Both the position numbers and the translations under genes were made by a program. 64,000 nucleotides of DNA, taken from assembly GCA_020137815.1 (NCBI GenBank), contig CM035360.1, forward strand, positions 5,793,559 to 5,857,558, in the 5' to 3' direction. The stretch's first letter is position 1. Each line of letters begins with the position of its first letter. Source of the DNA: Hormiphora californensis. Lineage: Eukaryota > Ctenophora > Tentaculata > Cydippida > Pleurobrachiidae. Shown piece by piece: positions 35,512 through 46,201 of this stretch. Under the pieces are notes generated by a model that saw only the letters and a program-made list of their open reading frames with translations, was not told where the DNA came from and did not search any database.

Positions 35512-38500
35512 ATGTCGACGGTGAAAGCAGATGTGTTTGAACGGCACTTTATAGCAGATAGAAATGGTGCAGCTCAATCAGAGGCCGGGGCCCTAACTAC
35601 TGATCAGACACTTTCTCAGACACTTTCTAAGACACTTTCTAAGACACCTTGTGCGACACCTACCCAGGCGCAATGTGATACAGCTCCTCAGCCGGTAGAG
35701 ACTGACATCTCGCAGTCGGTCATCTCACAGCAGCCTGTTGACAGTAAAAGACACCAGGACCCTGACTCAGTAAGAAAGGAGACAACAACCTCTCAACTAC
35801 CCGACCACCCTCCCCCTGCAGCCAACGTTCAACGACCAGCTCTAAAACTGAGACAAGAAGTCCCTTCTACAAAAACCTCAACTACAGTACCCCCTACTTC
35901 TACATCAGTCCCAACAGATCCCATAACACCGGATCAGGTCACATCATCCAGAGCGTCACCAGTAACACCTGACCTCTCACCTGTCCGTTCCCTGTCAACC
36001 TCACCTCTCAGACTACACTCTCAGCCACCTATAAAGGAGAGGCCAGCATCCAGTGAAAGTTTGTCAGAGAATAATACAACCAGATCTGTTTCCATGGCAA
36101 CAGCGGGCACATCTTCACAAATAGCTGGGAATGGAACTCGAAATATCAAGCCACTCCAAGAAGAGGGTGCCAAAACAGACTCCATACCCATTCGTGAACC
36201 AGACGAAACACCCGCTCCCAGTTCATCCAGCTCTTCCAAACGGACCAATATCCACACAACGAATGCCGGTGCATCTGCAGTTTTTACACGACCGGAGTTA
36301 GTTGTTGAACTACCTGGGGAACAGAGGACACTATGTCAGCAAAACATCAGACTTGAACCAATCGAAGCAGAAAAACCGGTAATATTAACAATTCTTTAAC
36401 AACTCATTACATCCACTACATCGCTATGCCCAGTGCCCACTGTCCTTCTCAAATCAGTATATCCCAATAGCTTCAGTTCTAACCCACCCAACCACTTCAA
36501 TATTCCAGATGTGGAGGGAGCTGAGTGTAACTACGGAGGAGCGGTGCACAAGAGCTGGGGTAACTAGACCCATGTCAACATGTCGTGTGGTTGTAACTGG
36601 TGTTTCTCGTGAGTTTATCTTCACTGTGAAACAGGACCAACAAAACAAACTCAGGTACTGTCGTGATGTGCTTCATAGTTTTTTACTTCATACTGCGCCA
36701 GTACCATGGTCTAATTACTGAGGATGGGAAGTGAAACCTAGTTTCTCTTTTCAGGATGTACCATGATTTTATGCGACTAAAAGCTGCAAAACAGGATCAC
36801 ATTGCTACCCCTGAAAGTGACACGGTCTACTCAGTGCTGATTGGAGGGGTGAGCCACTAGATACCACTACCTAATTATATATACCGCGAGTGCACATATC
36901 ACTCCCGCTGTGCGCGACCATTTGCACGCTGAAATATGCACTGTGCTTCCGCGGGAGCGTGCAGATATACAGGTAGCGGGATATAAGTGAGAAATGTGTT
37001 TTTACACCTTATTCACACACAAACACACAAAATATGACTGACAAGGTACTACACGACACACAGTCTGCCATTTTACACTCACTCTCCCTCTTTCTCTCAC
37101 TAATTATCCCCTTACACGTTTTGTTGTTTGCTATTTCCAAGAATTCCAATCTCCCTCTCTCGCATCTCTCTCTTTATCTCTCTCTTCTTTTCACTGTTTC
37201 AAACTATCAGACCTTCTCTCCCTTGTGTGTAACCGGTGTAAAGTGTATTTTTGTGTAGTTTTGCTTAGTTTGTACCTTGTTTAGTCACATCTCTCTGTGT
37301 GTAATCACCCAAAATTATGATTGTTTTGCTTGTCATGTGTTTTCTCGCGGAATATATACTCAATAACGTCCTGCACGGCATGTGCAAGCGCCCCTATATC
37401 GCACTCGTTTCACTCGTGCAATATAGATGTGAAATGCACTCCAGCTCCGCTGTCGTGCATTTCACCTCCATATACGCTCTGCAGTGCAGAGCGTATATGG
37501 CGCGCTTGCACTGCGTGCAGAACGTTATGTACTATATAATTTGGTATCAACAGCCGCTATTTACGTTTGGTCCCCAATGTTTTAATTTGTTCACAAAATA
37601 CACTATTTTACTCCCGGCCACACTTTTCAGGATTACTATCGGTGCAAGTTTCTATCCCTGGAAGGTGGCAATATCTCCCTGTTTCTAATCGACAAGGGTC
37701 ACACTGTGACGGTTTCTAATGCTACTACGAAACTACAACTAGTATCTGATAATCTAGCAGCTAAACCTGTCCTAGCCCAGCCACACACTGTCTTTGAGTG
37801 CAGTGTGAAGAATAGGGAGACGTTCCTCCAACTAGCTTCTATTGTCCTACTAAATAAAGAGGTGACTGGTGAGATGATCTTATCTACATCTAGAGAACGT
37901 GTTTGAAAATATGTATTTTTTTGTTCCCGACCCTTACCCATCGATATCCGTACCAGTACGTTGTCAACTCACTTTCACCTACTATAATACACCTGCAGGT
38001 TGAAATGTTGGAGTACGGAGATGGGTGTGCTGATTTCCTACTAAACAATGACTATCATGTTTCTGCTTTGTCGTATATTGGCATCGCTGCTAACTGTCTA
38101 CAAAGAGAAAGGTATTTCTAGGAATATTATAGTTTGCCCTTTCTTGGAGTCTTGATACCATTGTTTTTTCTTTACTCCTGTTACTACCAAAGGGGAATAA
38201 TGAATCGTATAATTATTGTTGGTTCCTGCTGCTCTTAGTTAGCCCAATTATTATGCTATTTCAGAATCCCAGAGTGCAATGTAAAACCCGGGGTACCTCA
38301 ACAGTTTCTAGTGGTGAACCAGGGACGGAAGCTGTGGCTACAACCCACTCCACCGCAAAGTTATTCTACAGAGGATGGGGTGTCCTGGGAGGAGGCGCTT
38401 CAGAAGTGCGAGTTAAAACCATTGGGAGAGAAGAAGGCTTACTGCATAGTCGAGAGGTGAGTTTGAAGCAGGGTGTTTGAATAATGAATGTTGCTGTTTT

Positions 38501-39105
38501 TAGATAAGGGTATCATTCTTCTCCCTACAAGGGCATATCGATGTATTGCCCCCTAATCCCTAGCATACCTAATTGACCGGCATAACTTCTACTGTTCGTT
38601 ATGTAATGTGTTGTTTAAACAGATGTCACAGGTCACTGAGACAGCCTGAAAAAGTCAAACCTTTCCAGGTCCGGAGAGAGAGCTAGGGGTCAGATTCTTG
38701 AATCATTTTCGGGTGATTACACTGTCTTGCTGATAGACAAAGGGAAGGTAGTTGAAATGGCACAGAGAATGTGGGACTTGCCTCAGACATTCTACAGCGT
38801 CCCAGCCAAGGTAGATTACACACTCTGAGTGGTGATAGGGAGACTCGTTTCACTGCCAATATATCCAATGACGTAGGGCGCGAGGTGTACAATGTTGATA
38901 AGTTCGCGCGCATCTAACATTTACACCCACATGAGAATTTGTCCTGAGAATCGCGGTCTCCCCCAACCGGTTGTGATCCCAGACCTCCCTTTTTCAGGTG
39001 TTTCACTGTGACTCAGAGGAGTTAGAGACGGTGGGAGACACAGTGAGGGGTTCTATTTTACGAGATGAGGAGAGAGACAGTTGGGTATTCACCAAGGAGA
39101 AATGA
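35512..39105 (+). CDS. Tudor-domain protein (TDRD-like)
   Basis: Exons 35512-36378, 36509-36654, 36755-36848, 37631-37861, 37999-38111, 38265-38456, 38669-38810 and 38998-39105 sum to 631 codons. The N-terminal 290 residues are Ser/Thr/Pro-rich and disordered. Two Tudor-type segments follow: DYYRCKFLSLEGGNISLFLI then DKGHTV, and ARGQILESFSGDYTVLLIDK then GKVVEM. Both have the strand pattern and the DxG/DKG turn of extended Tudor domains, with a staphylococcal-nuclease-like surround (FECSV, CNVKPG). TDRD proteins usually bind dimethylarginine on Piwi proteins in germ granules; that role here is inferred from family. The donor at 37861 (GAG|GTGACT) was chosen because the stronger GTGAGA nearby breaks the frame. 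The start at ATG 35512 follows an acceptor, so a 5' exon may exist. Confidence 0.7.
36088..36101. promoter_or_regulatory. X-box-like palindrome inside Tudor coding sequence
   Basis: GTTTCCATGGCAAC matches the RFX-factor X-box pattern (GTNNCC-AT-RGNAAC type). Its position inside coding sequence makes a regulatory role uncertain. Confidence 0.3.
36883..37545 (+). mobile_element. Repeat of about 650 bp with nested stem-loops at both ends, copy 1
   Basis: It starts TATATACCGCGAGTGCACAT, has a pyrimidine-rich centre, and ends in a cloverleaf-like set of inverted repeats at 37362-37532. An outer stem (ATAACGTCCTGCACG with CGTGCAGAACGTTAT, then GTGCAAGCGC with GCGCGCTTGCAC) encloses three hairpins, closed by CTATAT/ATATAG, GTGAAATGCAC/GTGCATTTCAC and CCATATACGCTCTGCA with its complement. 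Copies occur at 42766-43378 (minus) and 41536-41622 (fragment). Lies in an intron of the Tudor gene. Confidence 0.75.
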
Positions 39106-39594
39106 TGGGGATAGTGGGAGTGAATGAAGAGACTGATATGAAGACTCTTGAATATTTATTGTTTCAAATACGCTGTTTAATTATTTCACACTTTTAAAAA
39201 GGCTGTGTTTTGTTGGTAAATAATAGTTAATATTATATCGGTGTTACACATAATACTACTCAGAGTTAATATTTTACATTAATTATCGAGAGAGGCACAT
39301 ATCAATTAACATGCCTTTCTGATGAGAGAACCTTGGACTGAGTGAAATATTGAAGCGCTTCTAGCACAAATGAATCACTCTCAGATACAGATACGAAACA
39401 AAAAGAATGAGCATTATATCGCGTACGGAGTGTCATTTCCCGTCAAATTCAACAGATTAAAATGCTTGTCCAGTATTATGTATCACTCATCCTCTCTCAT
39501 ATTCTCACAGTTCATTCTGTCTTGTCTCTTGACGCCTCTAGAGAGCACAACACAACACAGCAGAGTTAAAACACATCTTCACCTGTTTCTCACC
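39106..39594. other. Convergent 3' region between Tudor and RAD21 genes
   Basis: AT-rich, nothing recognised beyond likely 3' untranslated sequence of both genes. Confidence 0.5.
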
Positions 39595-42436
39595 CTAGCT
39601 TGTAGAATATTTGGGACCTTGTCTGACCGTGATATCGGAGAATGGAGCTGACTGTGACACAGTGATGGTTTCCGTCTTTTTCAGCAGCAACAAACTGTAG
39701 AACTTGCTGGCGGCTTGTTTCCTGTTGCTACCCTCTGCAAAACTGAAGAACTGAACCTGCCCAGCGGTATCGAGATCCTTTTTCAACAAGTTTAGAACAG
39801 TTTGAGTCCTCTTGTTCCATCTTCTGTTATCGAAATCTTCGAATGTTTCCCCCTCTCTCTCCTCCACATCAGACAACTCTCCATCCTCGCCTCCTGTCCT
39901 CTGTTTCTTCCTCGGGCTACCTCCCTCCTCATCACTACTACTGTCATCCTCATTACCAAAGTTGAGGCCGAAGAAGTCATCTGCCGGGCCATCATCATCA
40001 CTAGAAACATTACCACCAGCACTAGCACTAGGAGGAGCAATATCACCCCCTCGGGAGGGTGACTTCTTGCCCGGTGATGAGAAGGAGTGATCCTTACTGG
40101 GTGATTTCTTGATCTGTACAATAGGCTCCACCCCATCTTCATCTTCGTGAACACTAACAACATCATCTTCATCATCGTCCTCATTAGGGAACTGTAGTGT
40201 CAGATTGTGTGTCAGGAGCTTGTTTAGTTGAACCCCCAAACCAGGCCGACCAGGATTGGAGAAGAGCTTATCAACTCCAGCAGTGGCCTTCCAGTGCATA
40301 GATTTCCTGGTAGGTGGGGCAAACGAGGGTGGCTGTACAATATCATTGGTACTGTCAAGTTCTCGTCTGATAAAATCTGAACTAAGCTGTTTCTCCTGAT
40401 CAATAACCAACTTCCTCTTCTTCCTGGCCCTGTTATAGTCCCCAGCCTCCATTATGGGCTCCAATAGGAACTCATCTTCAGCTACAGACATGGGCTCATG
40501 TACCTCTCTCCCACCTAGGTTCCTGGTGATATAATGGCCACTGGGAGGTTCTCCTTTGTAGTGCTGGGGCGTCATTCCACTCTCCCCGTGGTACCTCATA
40601 TGGGCCGGGGAGTCGTGGCGGGGTGTCATCAGGGACATGTTACCGTATTGTTTTCCGGGCTCTTCAGCGGTCTCTAGTTGTGAGTAGTCGCCTGTGTTGA
40701 AGTTTAGGGATTGCTCAAGAAACTCTCCTCCTAGATCAGACATTTCTGGGATGTTCAACATTTCAGTTCGCATTGGGGTCTCCTGAGAGGGGACAAAGAG
40801 GTGTTAGATTTACTACTAATACCATGCAGAAAGGGGCTGAATTCTTTATTTAGATTCAATATAAGTGTTGAACAGGTAAAACAGTTTTCTAAACATTTAA
40901 CTCACTCTGATGGTCTGTTCCTCCTGTGTTACAGAATCATGAAGTGTACTTTTCTCCACTGTCTGATCATCAAACATTCCACTCTCCTCAGTAACTGTAG
41001 TGGCAGCTACTGTTTCATCTACAGCTTCCTTTCTAGCTACCTCGGGCTCCTCGAGGTTGCTCATTCCGAACTCCATGTTACCCAAGTTTCCCTCTTCGAA
41101 ATCATTCAGGGAGAAGACTTTGTTCTGTGAGAGATCCTCTCGCATTGTGATGTCCTCAACTCGACCCTGGTTCAGACCAAATTGGGCGGTCATGTCGAGA
41201 CCTCTGAAATAGGGGAGAGGTGGGTTAGAAAGGGCGGGAAAGAGGTGGTTTGGCAGCTGTTAGGCCAATGCTCTGACAGTTTGGCAGTCAATTTGCTGAG
41301 GGGGGGGGGGTGTCATCGGGTGTGTTGCAGTGTTGTGCTGCGCGTTCTATAATTCCCTCCAAAATGTGAATGTAGTGCGCCGCGCGAACACTGCTTACAA
41401 CCCCCACTCTCCACTCTAACCGAGGCGTTTCACTGCTGAAATTGTGTAATTTAACACAGGGAGATACGTCGCGCTCTCCGCGCACAACAACAAAATCCCA
41501 TACCAGGTCCGGTGTGTCAGACAAATATCACCCCGTATATATATATATATACCGCGAGTGCACATATCACTCCCGCTGTGCGCGACCATTTGCACGCTGA
41601 AATATGCACTGTGCTTCCGCGGAAGAGGTGGTTTGGCAGCTGTTAGGCCAATGCTCTGACAGTTTGGCAGTCAATTTGCTGAGGGGGGGGGGGTGTCATC
41701 GGGTGTGTTGCAGTGTTGTGCTGCGCGTTCTATAATTCCCTCCAAAATGTGAATGTAGTGCGCCGCGCGAACACTGCTTACAACCCCCACTCTCCACTCT
41801 AACTGAGGCATTTCACTGCTGAAATTGTGTAATTTAACACAGGGAGATACGTCGCGCTCTCCGCGCACAACAACAAAATCCCATCCCAGGTCCGGTGTCA
41901 GACAAATATATCAACCCGATATATCCGAAAATAACAATTTCACAACTCAGACTCACCCGAAATCCATGATTGAAGAATCAAAGTCATGAAACACCTCAGG
42001 CAGGGTGACTGCATGCATTGGCGCCTCTCTGTTTTCTTCTGGCATGTCAACTACACCAGGTCTGAAAGCCATCTTGATCTTTACAAATGCCTCTGAGCAG
42101 TCCGTTAGGAGATACTTAGCTTTTCTAGAGTAGATCCTGACCACACCAAGCAACAAGTGACCTGGAGAGGGAGGTTAGTTGTTGAAGAACATGAAAACGA
42201 CGAAATTTGACCCTCGAAGAAGCTACGACACGGTCCCACAACTATAACACCCTTTATCTGGTATTACCTGTAGTTCTAAGTGCCAGCTTCTGTTTAGGGC
42301 TGATAATCTCACTAATAGAGTCTGCAATGTTAGTCTCGTATACATGTGCTTTGGTTAGTTTCTTGTCCCAATGGGCGGCCAGCCACACCCGGGTAAGGGC
42401 ACTCTTCTTAGCCAGGAACACATTAGCGTAAAACAT
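39595..42436 (-). CDS. RAD21: Cohesin subunit RAD21/SCC1
   Basis: Exons 42436-42268, 42161-41957, 41203-40906 and 40782-39595 give 619 residues, close to the usual length of about 630. The N-terminus [20 protein letters not shown] and the following [28 protein letters not shown] form the SMC3-binding Rad21/Rec8 N domain. The C-terminus ([15 protein letters not shown] and PFSDITV) is the winged helix that binds SMC1. The middle is acidic and disordered as in the family. RAD21 is the kleisin that closes the cohesin ring in the nucleus and is cut by separase at anaphase. No anomaly is seen in the coding sequence; the second intron carries a duplicated segment (41241-41912). Confidence 0.95.
41241..41912. 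repeat. Tandem duplication, 383-bp period, in RAD21 intron
   Basis: A segment starting AGAGGTGGTTTGGCAGCTGT occurs at 41241 and again at 41624 with few changes, including the poly-G run and CGCGCTCTCCGCGCACAAC. Between the two copies lies a fragment of the stem-loop element. Frames of 65-78 codons in each copy are mirror products of the duplication. Confidence 0.85.
41536..41622 (+). mobile_element. Fragment of the stem-loop element (5' end only), copy 3
   Basis: TATATATACCGCGAGTGCAC through TGCACTGTGCTTCCGCGG matches the start of the element at 36883, then stops exactly where the second copy of the tandem duplication begins. Confidence 0.8.
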
Positions 42437-43402
42437 CCTGGCTGTACATAGATGGATATGGTTAGTGACAGTGGGGGAGGGAGTAGATGGATATGGTTAG
42501 TGACAGTGGGGGAGGGAGTAGATGGATATGGTAAGTGACAGTGGGGAGTGGGGAGGGAGTACATAATGAGTCTACATAATGAGTTCGATCACAAGACAAG
42601 ATTAAGTTATGGCAGGTGTTCCTGCTGTAGAGACACCTGTGTCAGGGGTGGGGGTGCAGGTGGGGGCTCAAAATGGGGAACTAAAACGCAGAGAGATTTC
42701 TAAAAATGTTCCCGAAATAATAAAACTATAAACCAACACTGACACAATAAACACATTGAAAAAAAAGCGTATATGGAGGTGAAATGCACGACAGCGCAGC
42801 TGGAGTGCATTTCACACCTATATTGCACGAGTGTAACGAGTGCGATATAGGAGCGGTTGCACATGCTGTGCAGGACGTTATTGAGTATATATTCCGCGAG
42901 AAAACACATGACAAGCAAAACAATCATAATTTTGGGTGATTACACACAGAGAGATGTGACAAAACAAGGTACAAACTGAGCAAAAACTAGACAAAAATAC
43001 ACTTCTACACCGGTTACACACAAGGGAGACAAGGTCTGATAGTTTGAAACAGTGAAAAGAAGAGAGATAAAGAGAGAGATGCGAGAGAGGAGATTGGAAT
43101 TCTTGGAAATAGCAAACAACAAAACGTGATAAGGGGATAATTAGTGAGAGAAAGAGGGAGAGTGAGTGTAAAATGGCAGACTGTGTGTCGTGTAGTACCT
43201 TGTCAGTCATATTCTGTGTGTTTGTGTGTAAAAACACTGCGAGAACACATTTCTTACTTATATCCCTCTGCCTCCATATCTGCACGCTCCCGTGGAAGCA
43301 CAGTGCATATTTCAGCGTGCAAATGGTCGCGCACAGCGGGAGTGATATGTGCACTCGCGGTATATATATTGACATGCATTTATCACACATTTATCTAATA
43401 AA
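42437..43402 (-). mobile_element. Stem-loop element copy 2 (about 42766-43378, minus strand) and flanks
   Basis: This is the reverse complement of 36883-37490 at high identity. Two of the three terminal hairpins are complete, and the cloverleaf outer stem is cut by a poly-A-like run at 42759-42767. 42440-42560 holds three tandem units of about 38 bp (GTGACAGTGGGGGAGGGAGT). This separates RAD21 from the DUF6940-like gene. Confidence 0.75.
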
Positions 43403-44110
43403 TTAAGTTCTAAACCCTGGATTCTTATACTCTCTATGTGTGTAATACTTTGGTCGTGTGTCTAACCGTACGTGTAGATAATAAACACCCAAACCACTTG
43501 TACTAACCCACAAAACCTCGTTAGGTCGGGTTGCTAACCAATTCTCTGCCTCAGTTGCTATGGTAACCAACAGAGCATTACTCTGCTCCGTGCCAGCTGT
43601 ACGGAGAAATGATGCGAGATGTGTTGGGTTGATATTGGATCTAGGACAGGGTGCTACTAAAATAGCGTCCCTACCTAGATTAGGGAATGTCACAACTGTA
43701 TCACCCGTGAAGTGTGACTCAAATGCCCGGCTGTCTGTTCGTGCGGTTGACAGAGAGGGAGCATTAGCAACAATAAACTCAAACCCCTGGCTCTCACCCA
43801 TCTCTGCAGATATTGGGGGGAGTTCCCAGAATACAGCTGCAAAGTTATTCACAATGACACTCTCCTTGACAAGATTTCTAAAACTCTCAGATGTTTTCAG
43901 CAACTTTAACCCCGCACGATAAGATAGTTTAGTTCCATCTTCCTTGTAGAATATAAACTTATAAACACTCTTGGACACAACTTCCCTTCTACTAGTGACT
44001 TCTCCAGGCATAACGATGTGTTGCTTTGGTTGTTCTAGTGTTGACCTAGCGAGAAGGAGAATAACAGCTAACCCGACACACACTCCCACGCCTATTTCTC
44101 GGTCATACAT
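43403..44110 (-). CDS. DUF6940-like protein with N-terminal membrane anchor
   Basis: A single 235-residue frame. An N-terminal hydrophobic stretch (GVGVCVGLAVILLLA) looks like a signal anchor. The body (TVVTFPNLGRDAILVAPCPR, HLASFLRTA, EVLWVSTSGLGVYYLHVRLD, RPKYY) matches, from memory, the conserved blocks of the DUF6940 family, whose function is unknown. The coding exon begins just after TCTCTCTTTAGGGTTTATG, a strong acceptor-like tract, only 49 bp downstream of the ANKZF1 stop. So it is either spliced from an unseen 5' exon, expressed from the ANKZF1 transcript, or has a short unspliced leader. The DUF name rests on recall and needs a profile search. Confidence 0.6.
   Translation of the reverse strand: MYDREIGVGVCVGLAVILLLARSTLEQPKQHIVMPGEVTSRREVVSKSVYKFIFYKEDGTKLSYRAGLKLLKTSESFRNLVKESVIVNNFAAVFWELPPISAEMGESQGFEFIVANAPSLSTARTDSRAFESHFTGDTVVTFPNLGRDAILVAPCPRSNINPTHLASFLRTAGTEQSNALLVTIATEAENWLATRPNEVLWVSTSGLGVYYLHVRLDTRPKYYTHREYKNPGFRT
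43554..43567. promoter_or_regulatory. X-box-like palindrome in DUF6940-like coding sequence
   Basis: GTTGCTATGGTAAC fits the RFX X-box pattern. It is within coding sequence, so function is uncertain. Confidence 0.3.
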
Positions 44111-44159
44111 AAACCCTAAAGAGAGAAGTTGGGAGGGTTAACACAATACACACAACATG

Positions 44160-45938
44160 TTAACTGTTCTGTGTTAACCTGTGTTCCCTGACACAGTTAA
44201 CACTACAAAACTTCCATGACTCTCTCTCAAAGGGCACCAGCCCATCTAGTCCAGTACCACAGTTCTCACACGTCCCACTAGTATGTCCCCGGGTCTGTGT
44301 CGCTAACCGTCCCTCTGCAGCCAACAAACACCTCTCTCTTGGTGTTAAAGTTTTCATTCTGAGTTTCTGGGCCTCAGATATCAGTTTATCTTCTTCCCTC
44401 CTTTTTTCCTCCGCCGCAGCAGCTTTTCGTTCCTTATCCTTCTTTGCCTTAGCAGCACGTTGTGCTTTTCTCTTATCCTGTTTCTTCCTAGCTTGTTCCT
44501 CCTCCATTTCCACTGTCAGAGGGGTGGGTATTTTAGCAGATCTGTAATCCCACTTGTCAGGGTTGCGGCCCCAGAACCTCCTGAATTCATCTCGTACCTC
44601 TTTAGAAGATGCGACCTCGTAAGGAGTCTTCCTGGTGTTATCCTTCACTTCCGGGTTAGCTGAGTGGTCTAGGAGAATCTTAACAAACCCAGGGTTAGGA
44701 GATCTGGCTGCTGAGTGGAGGAGGGTTGAGTTGTCAGTAGGGAGAGGGAAATCCAGGTTTAGACCTGGTGGAAGGACAAACAAGGATGGATTGTTGGCAG
44801 TGATAAAGGAGATTAGATCTGAGTACGGAGAGGGGATCTTGATCTCTGGGGAGGGAGATAGTTCCGATTCCTCTTGGTTGTCTAGGTCTGGTGTGATAGT
44901 TCGATCTGTAATCCGTTTCTTCAAATGAGAGTTTGGAATAGAACGCGGGTTTACTTGTGGCAGCTCTATTTTAGATTGCCCTTCTTCCCGTTCCTCCTGC
45001 TCTCTCTTTACCCTCCTGACCTCTCTCTCCTTCTCCATCTCGCTCTCAAACACCTTCCCAATCTTGGTGACTAGATCGAACACCCTCCTAGTCTCCTTTA
45101 GTGTAGGCCGGTATGTACTAAATGGAACGGGTCTGATTGTCTGTTTACTAGGTAGCTTCTCTTTCAACTTGGTAAACACGTGACGGTTATAAACTGCTGT
45201 CCGGTGGTATATCACGTGACAGGTCGCCAGGGTCTCTGACCATGTGTCGAGGAGTTTCTCAATATCTGTAAACATTGTAATTTGGTTATGTCGCCGGAGA
45301 GATGATCCACAAGATTTTGGGGCATTACCTCCTTTACCATCACGTATACCCTGGAGTGTCCCTTGTTTAGCTCGAACTGTATACCGATGGAAAGTTTTAT
45401 GAAGGAGCATGTTACCACCAGGTTCAAAGATAGCTCCAGCATAGTGTTGTGCACTGTACAGCAACACTGCAACCCGGCCAGTAAATGTGAGGGCACCATC
45501 AGGGGTGGGGCGGGTAACAGATACAATTGTATCAGAGAGAGTGTCATTAGTCAGGGAGGACACTTGTTGGGGGTTGAATAGGAGAGAATGGAACGCCTTG
45601 TAACACTGCTCCCCCTGTTTAAACAGCACATACGGACTGGAGATAATGGCAGTAGTCAACTCAGGGGTGTCCTCTAAAAATTGGCTCACAGCCACTTCTC
45701 CCACCTCCTCCTCCTCTTCCTCCCCGCTCCCACTAAGGGATGAGAGGTCACCCTCACCATCACTATTACCACACATCTCAGCAAACTCGAGTTCTGATAG
45801 TATCCTCCCTGAGGGTTTTAAGGATTGTTTAACGTTGTAGAGATGCCAGTCTAGTTTATAGTGAAGGATTTGGTCCTCCCGGTCTGAGAATGTGTAGGTG
45901 CACGTTCTGCAGGAGCGAGGGGGTGGTTCCTCTGACAT
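44160..45938 (-). CDS. ANKZF1: ANKZF1/Vms1, peptidyl-tRNA hydrolase of ribosome quality control
   Basis: A single-exon 592-residue frame. Order of features: a C2H2-like zinc finger (C10, C13, H26, H32); an acidic linker; the VLRF1 release-factor-like domain at about 110-260 with RYTVRAKQGTLQGIRDGKGG and SLRRHNQ, the most diagnostic block; a basic Glu/Arg-rich helix; ankyrin repeats near 410-450 (STLLHSAARS, VKILLDHSANPEVKD); a long basic coiled coil; a p97/VCP-interacting motif fitting RX5AAX2R (RERCLLAAEGR, about 545); and a C-terminal CxxC...CxxxC zinc finger. The family cleaves nascent chains from stalled 60S subunits with p97 at mitochondria and cytosol. Its intronless form is unusual next to its intron-rich neighbours. 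A 3' splice-like CTCTCTAG lies just before the start. Confidence 0.93.
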   Translation of the reverse strand: MSEEPPPRSCRTCTYTFSDREDQILHYKLDWHLYNVKQSLKPSGRILSELEFAEMCGNSDGEGDLSSLSGSGEEEEEEVGEVAVSQFLEDTPELTTAIISSPYVLFKQGEQCYKAFHSLLFNPQQVSSLTNDTLSDTIVSVTRPTPDGALTFTGRVAVLLYSAQHYAGAIFEPGGNMLLHKTFHRYTVRAKQGTLQGIRDGKGGNAPKSCGSSLRRHNQITMFTDIEKLLDTWSETLATCHVIYHRTAVYNRHVFTKLKEKLPSKQTIRPVPFSTYRPTLKETRRVFDLVTKIGKVFESEMEKEREVRRVKREQEEREEGQSKIELPQVNPRSIPNSHLKKRITDRTITPDLDNQEESELSPSPEIKIPSPYSDLISFITANNPSLFVLPPGLNLDFPLPTDNSTLLHSAARSPNPGFVKILLDHSANPEVKDNTRKTPYEVASSKEVRDEFRRFWGRNPDKWDYRSAKIPTPLTVEMEEEQARKKQDKRKAQRAAKAKKDKERKAAAAEEKRREEDKLISEAQKLRMKTLTPRERCLLAAEGRLATQTRGHTSGTCENCGTGLDGLVPFERESWKFCSVNCVREHRLTQNS

Positions 45939-46201
45939 GGGAGCTAGAGAGAGAGGTGTGGTTAGGTAATGTCATACTGATTTGGTTCTAAACTAATTAA
46001 ATGGGGGTGTAGACGAAAGATACAAGATGAGATTTGGTTAAAAAAATAATCATGTGAGGAATCACATACAGAAAATCACAATAATAAGTTGTAGATAAGT
46101 TAAACGCTTTCAAAAAACATAAATACACACTTTCTTTCTCTCTCCTTCTCTCTCTCGCTCTATCCATCTCTCTATCCATCTCTCTCTCACTCCTCTCTCT
46201 T
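45939..46201. other. Short spacer between RBM45 and ANKZF1, microsatellite-like
   Basis: 263 bp with a CTCT-rich tract at 46135-46200. Both genes are on the minus strand, so this is RBM45 3' flank and ANKZF1 5' flank. Confidence 0.5.

Noticed and set aside
37321-37688. Hydrophobic small proteins in the Tudor intron
   Set aside because: They fall in the stem-loop repeat; the inverted copy at 42700-42927 gives the same frame with indels elsewhere.
41288-41868. Two similar 65-78-residue proteins
   Set aside because: Products of a duplicated intronic segment of RAD21; no splice or start support.
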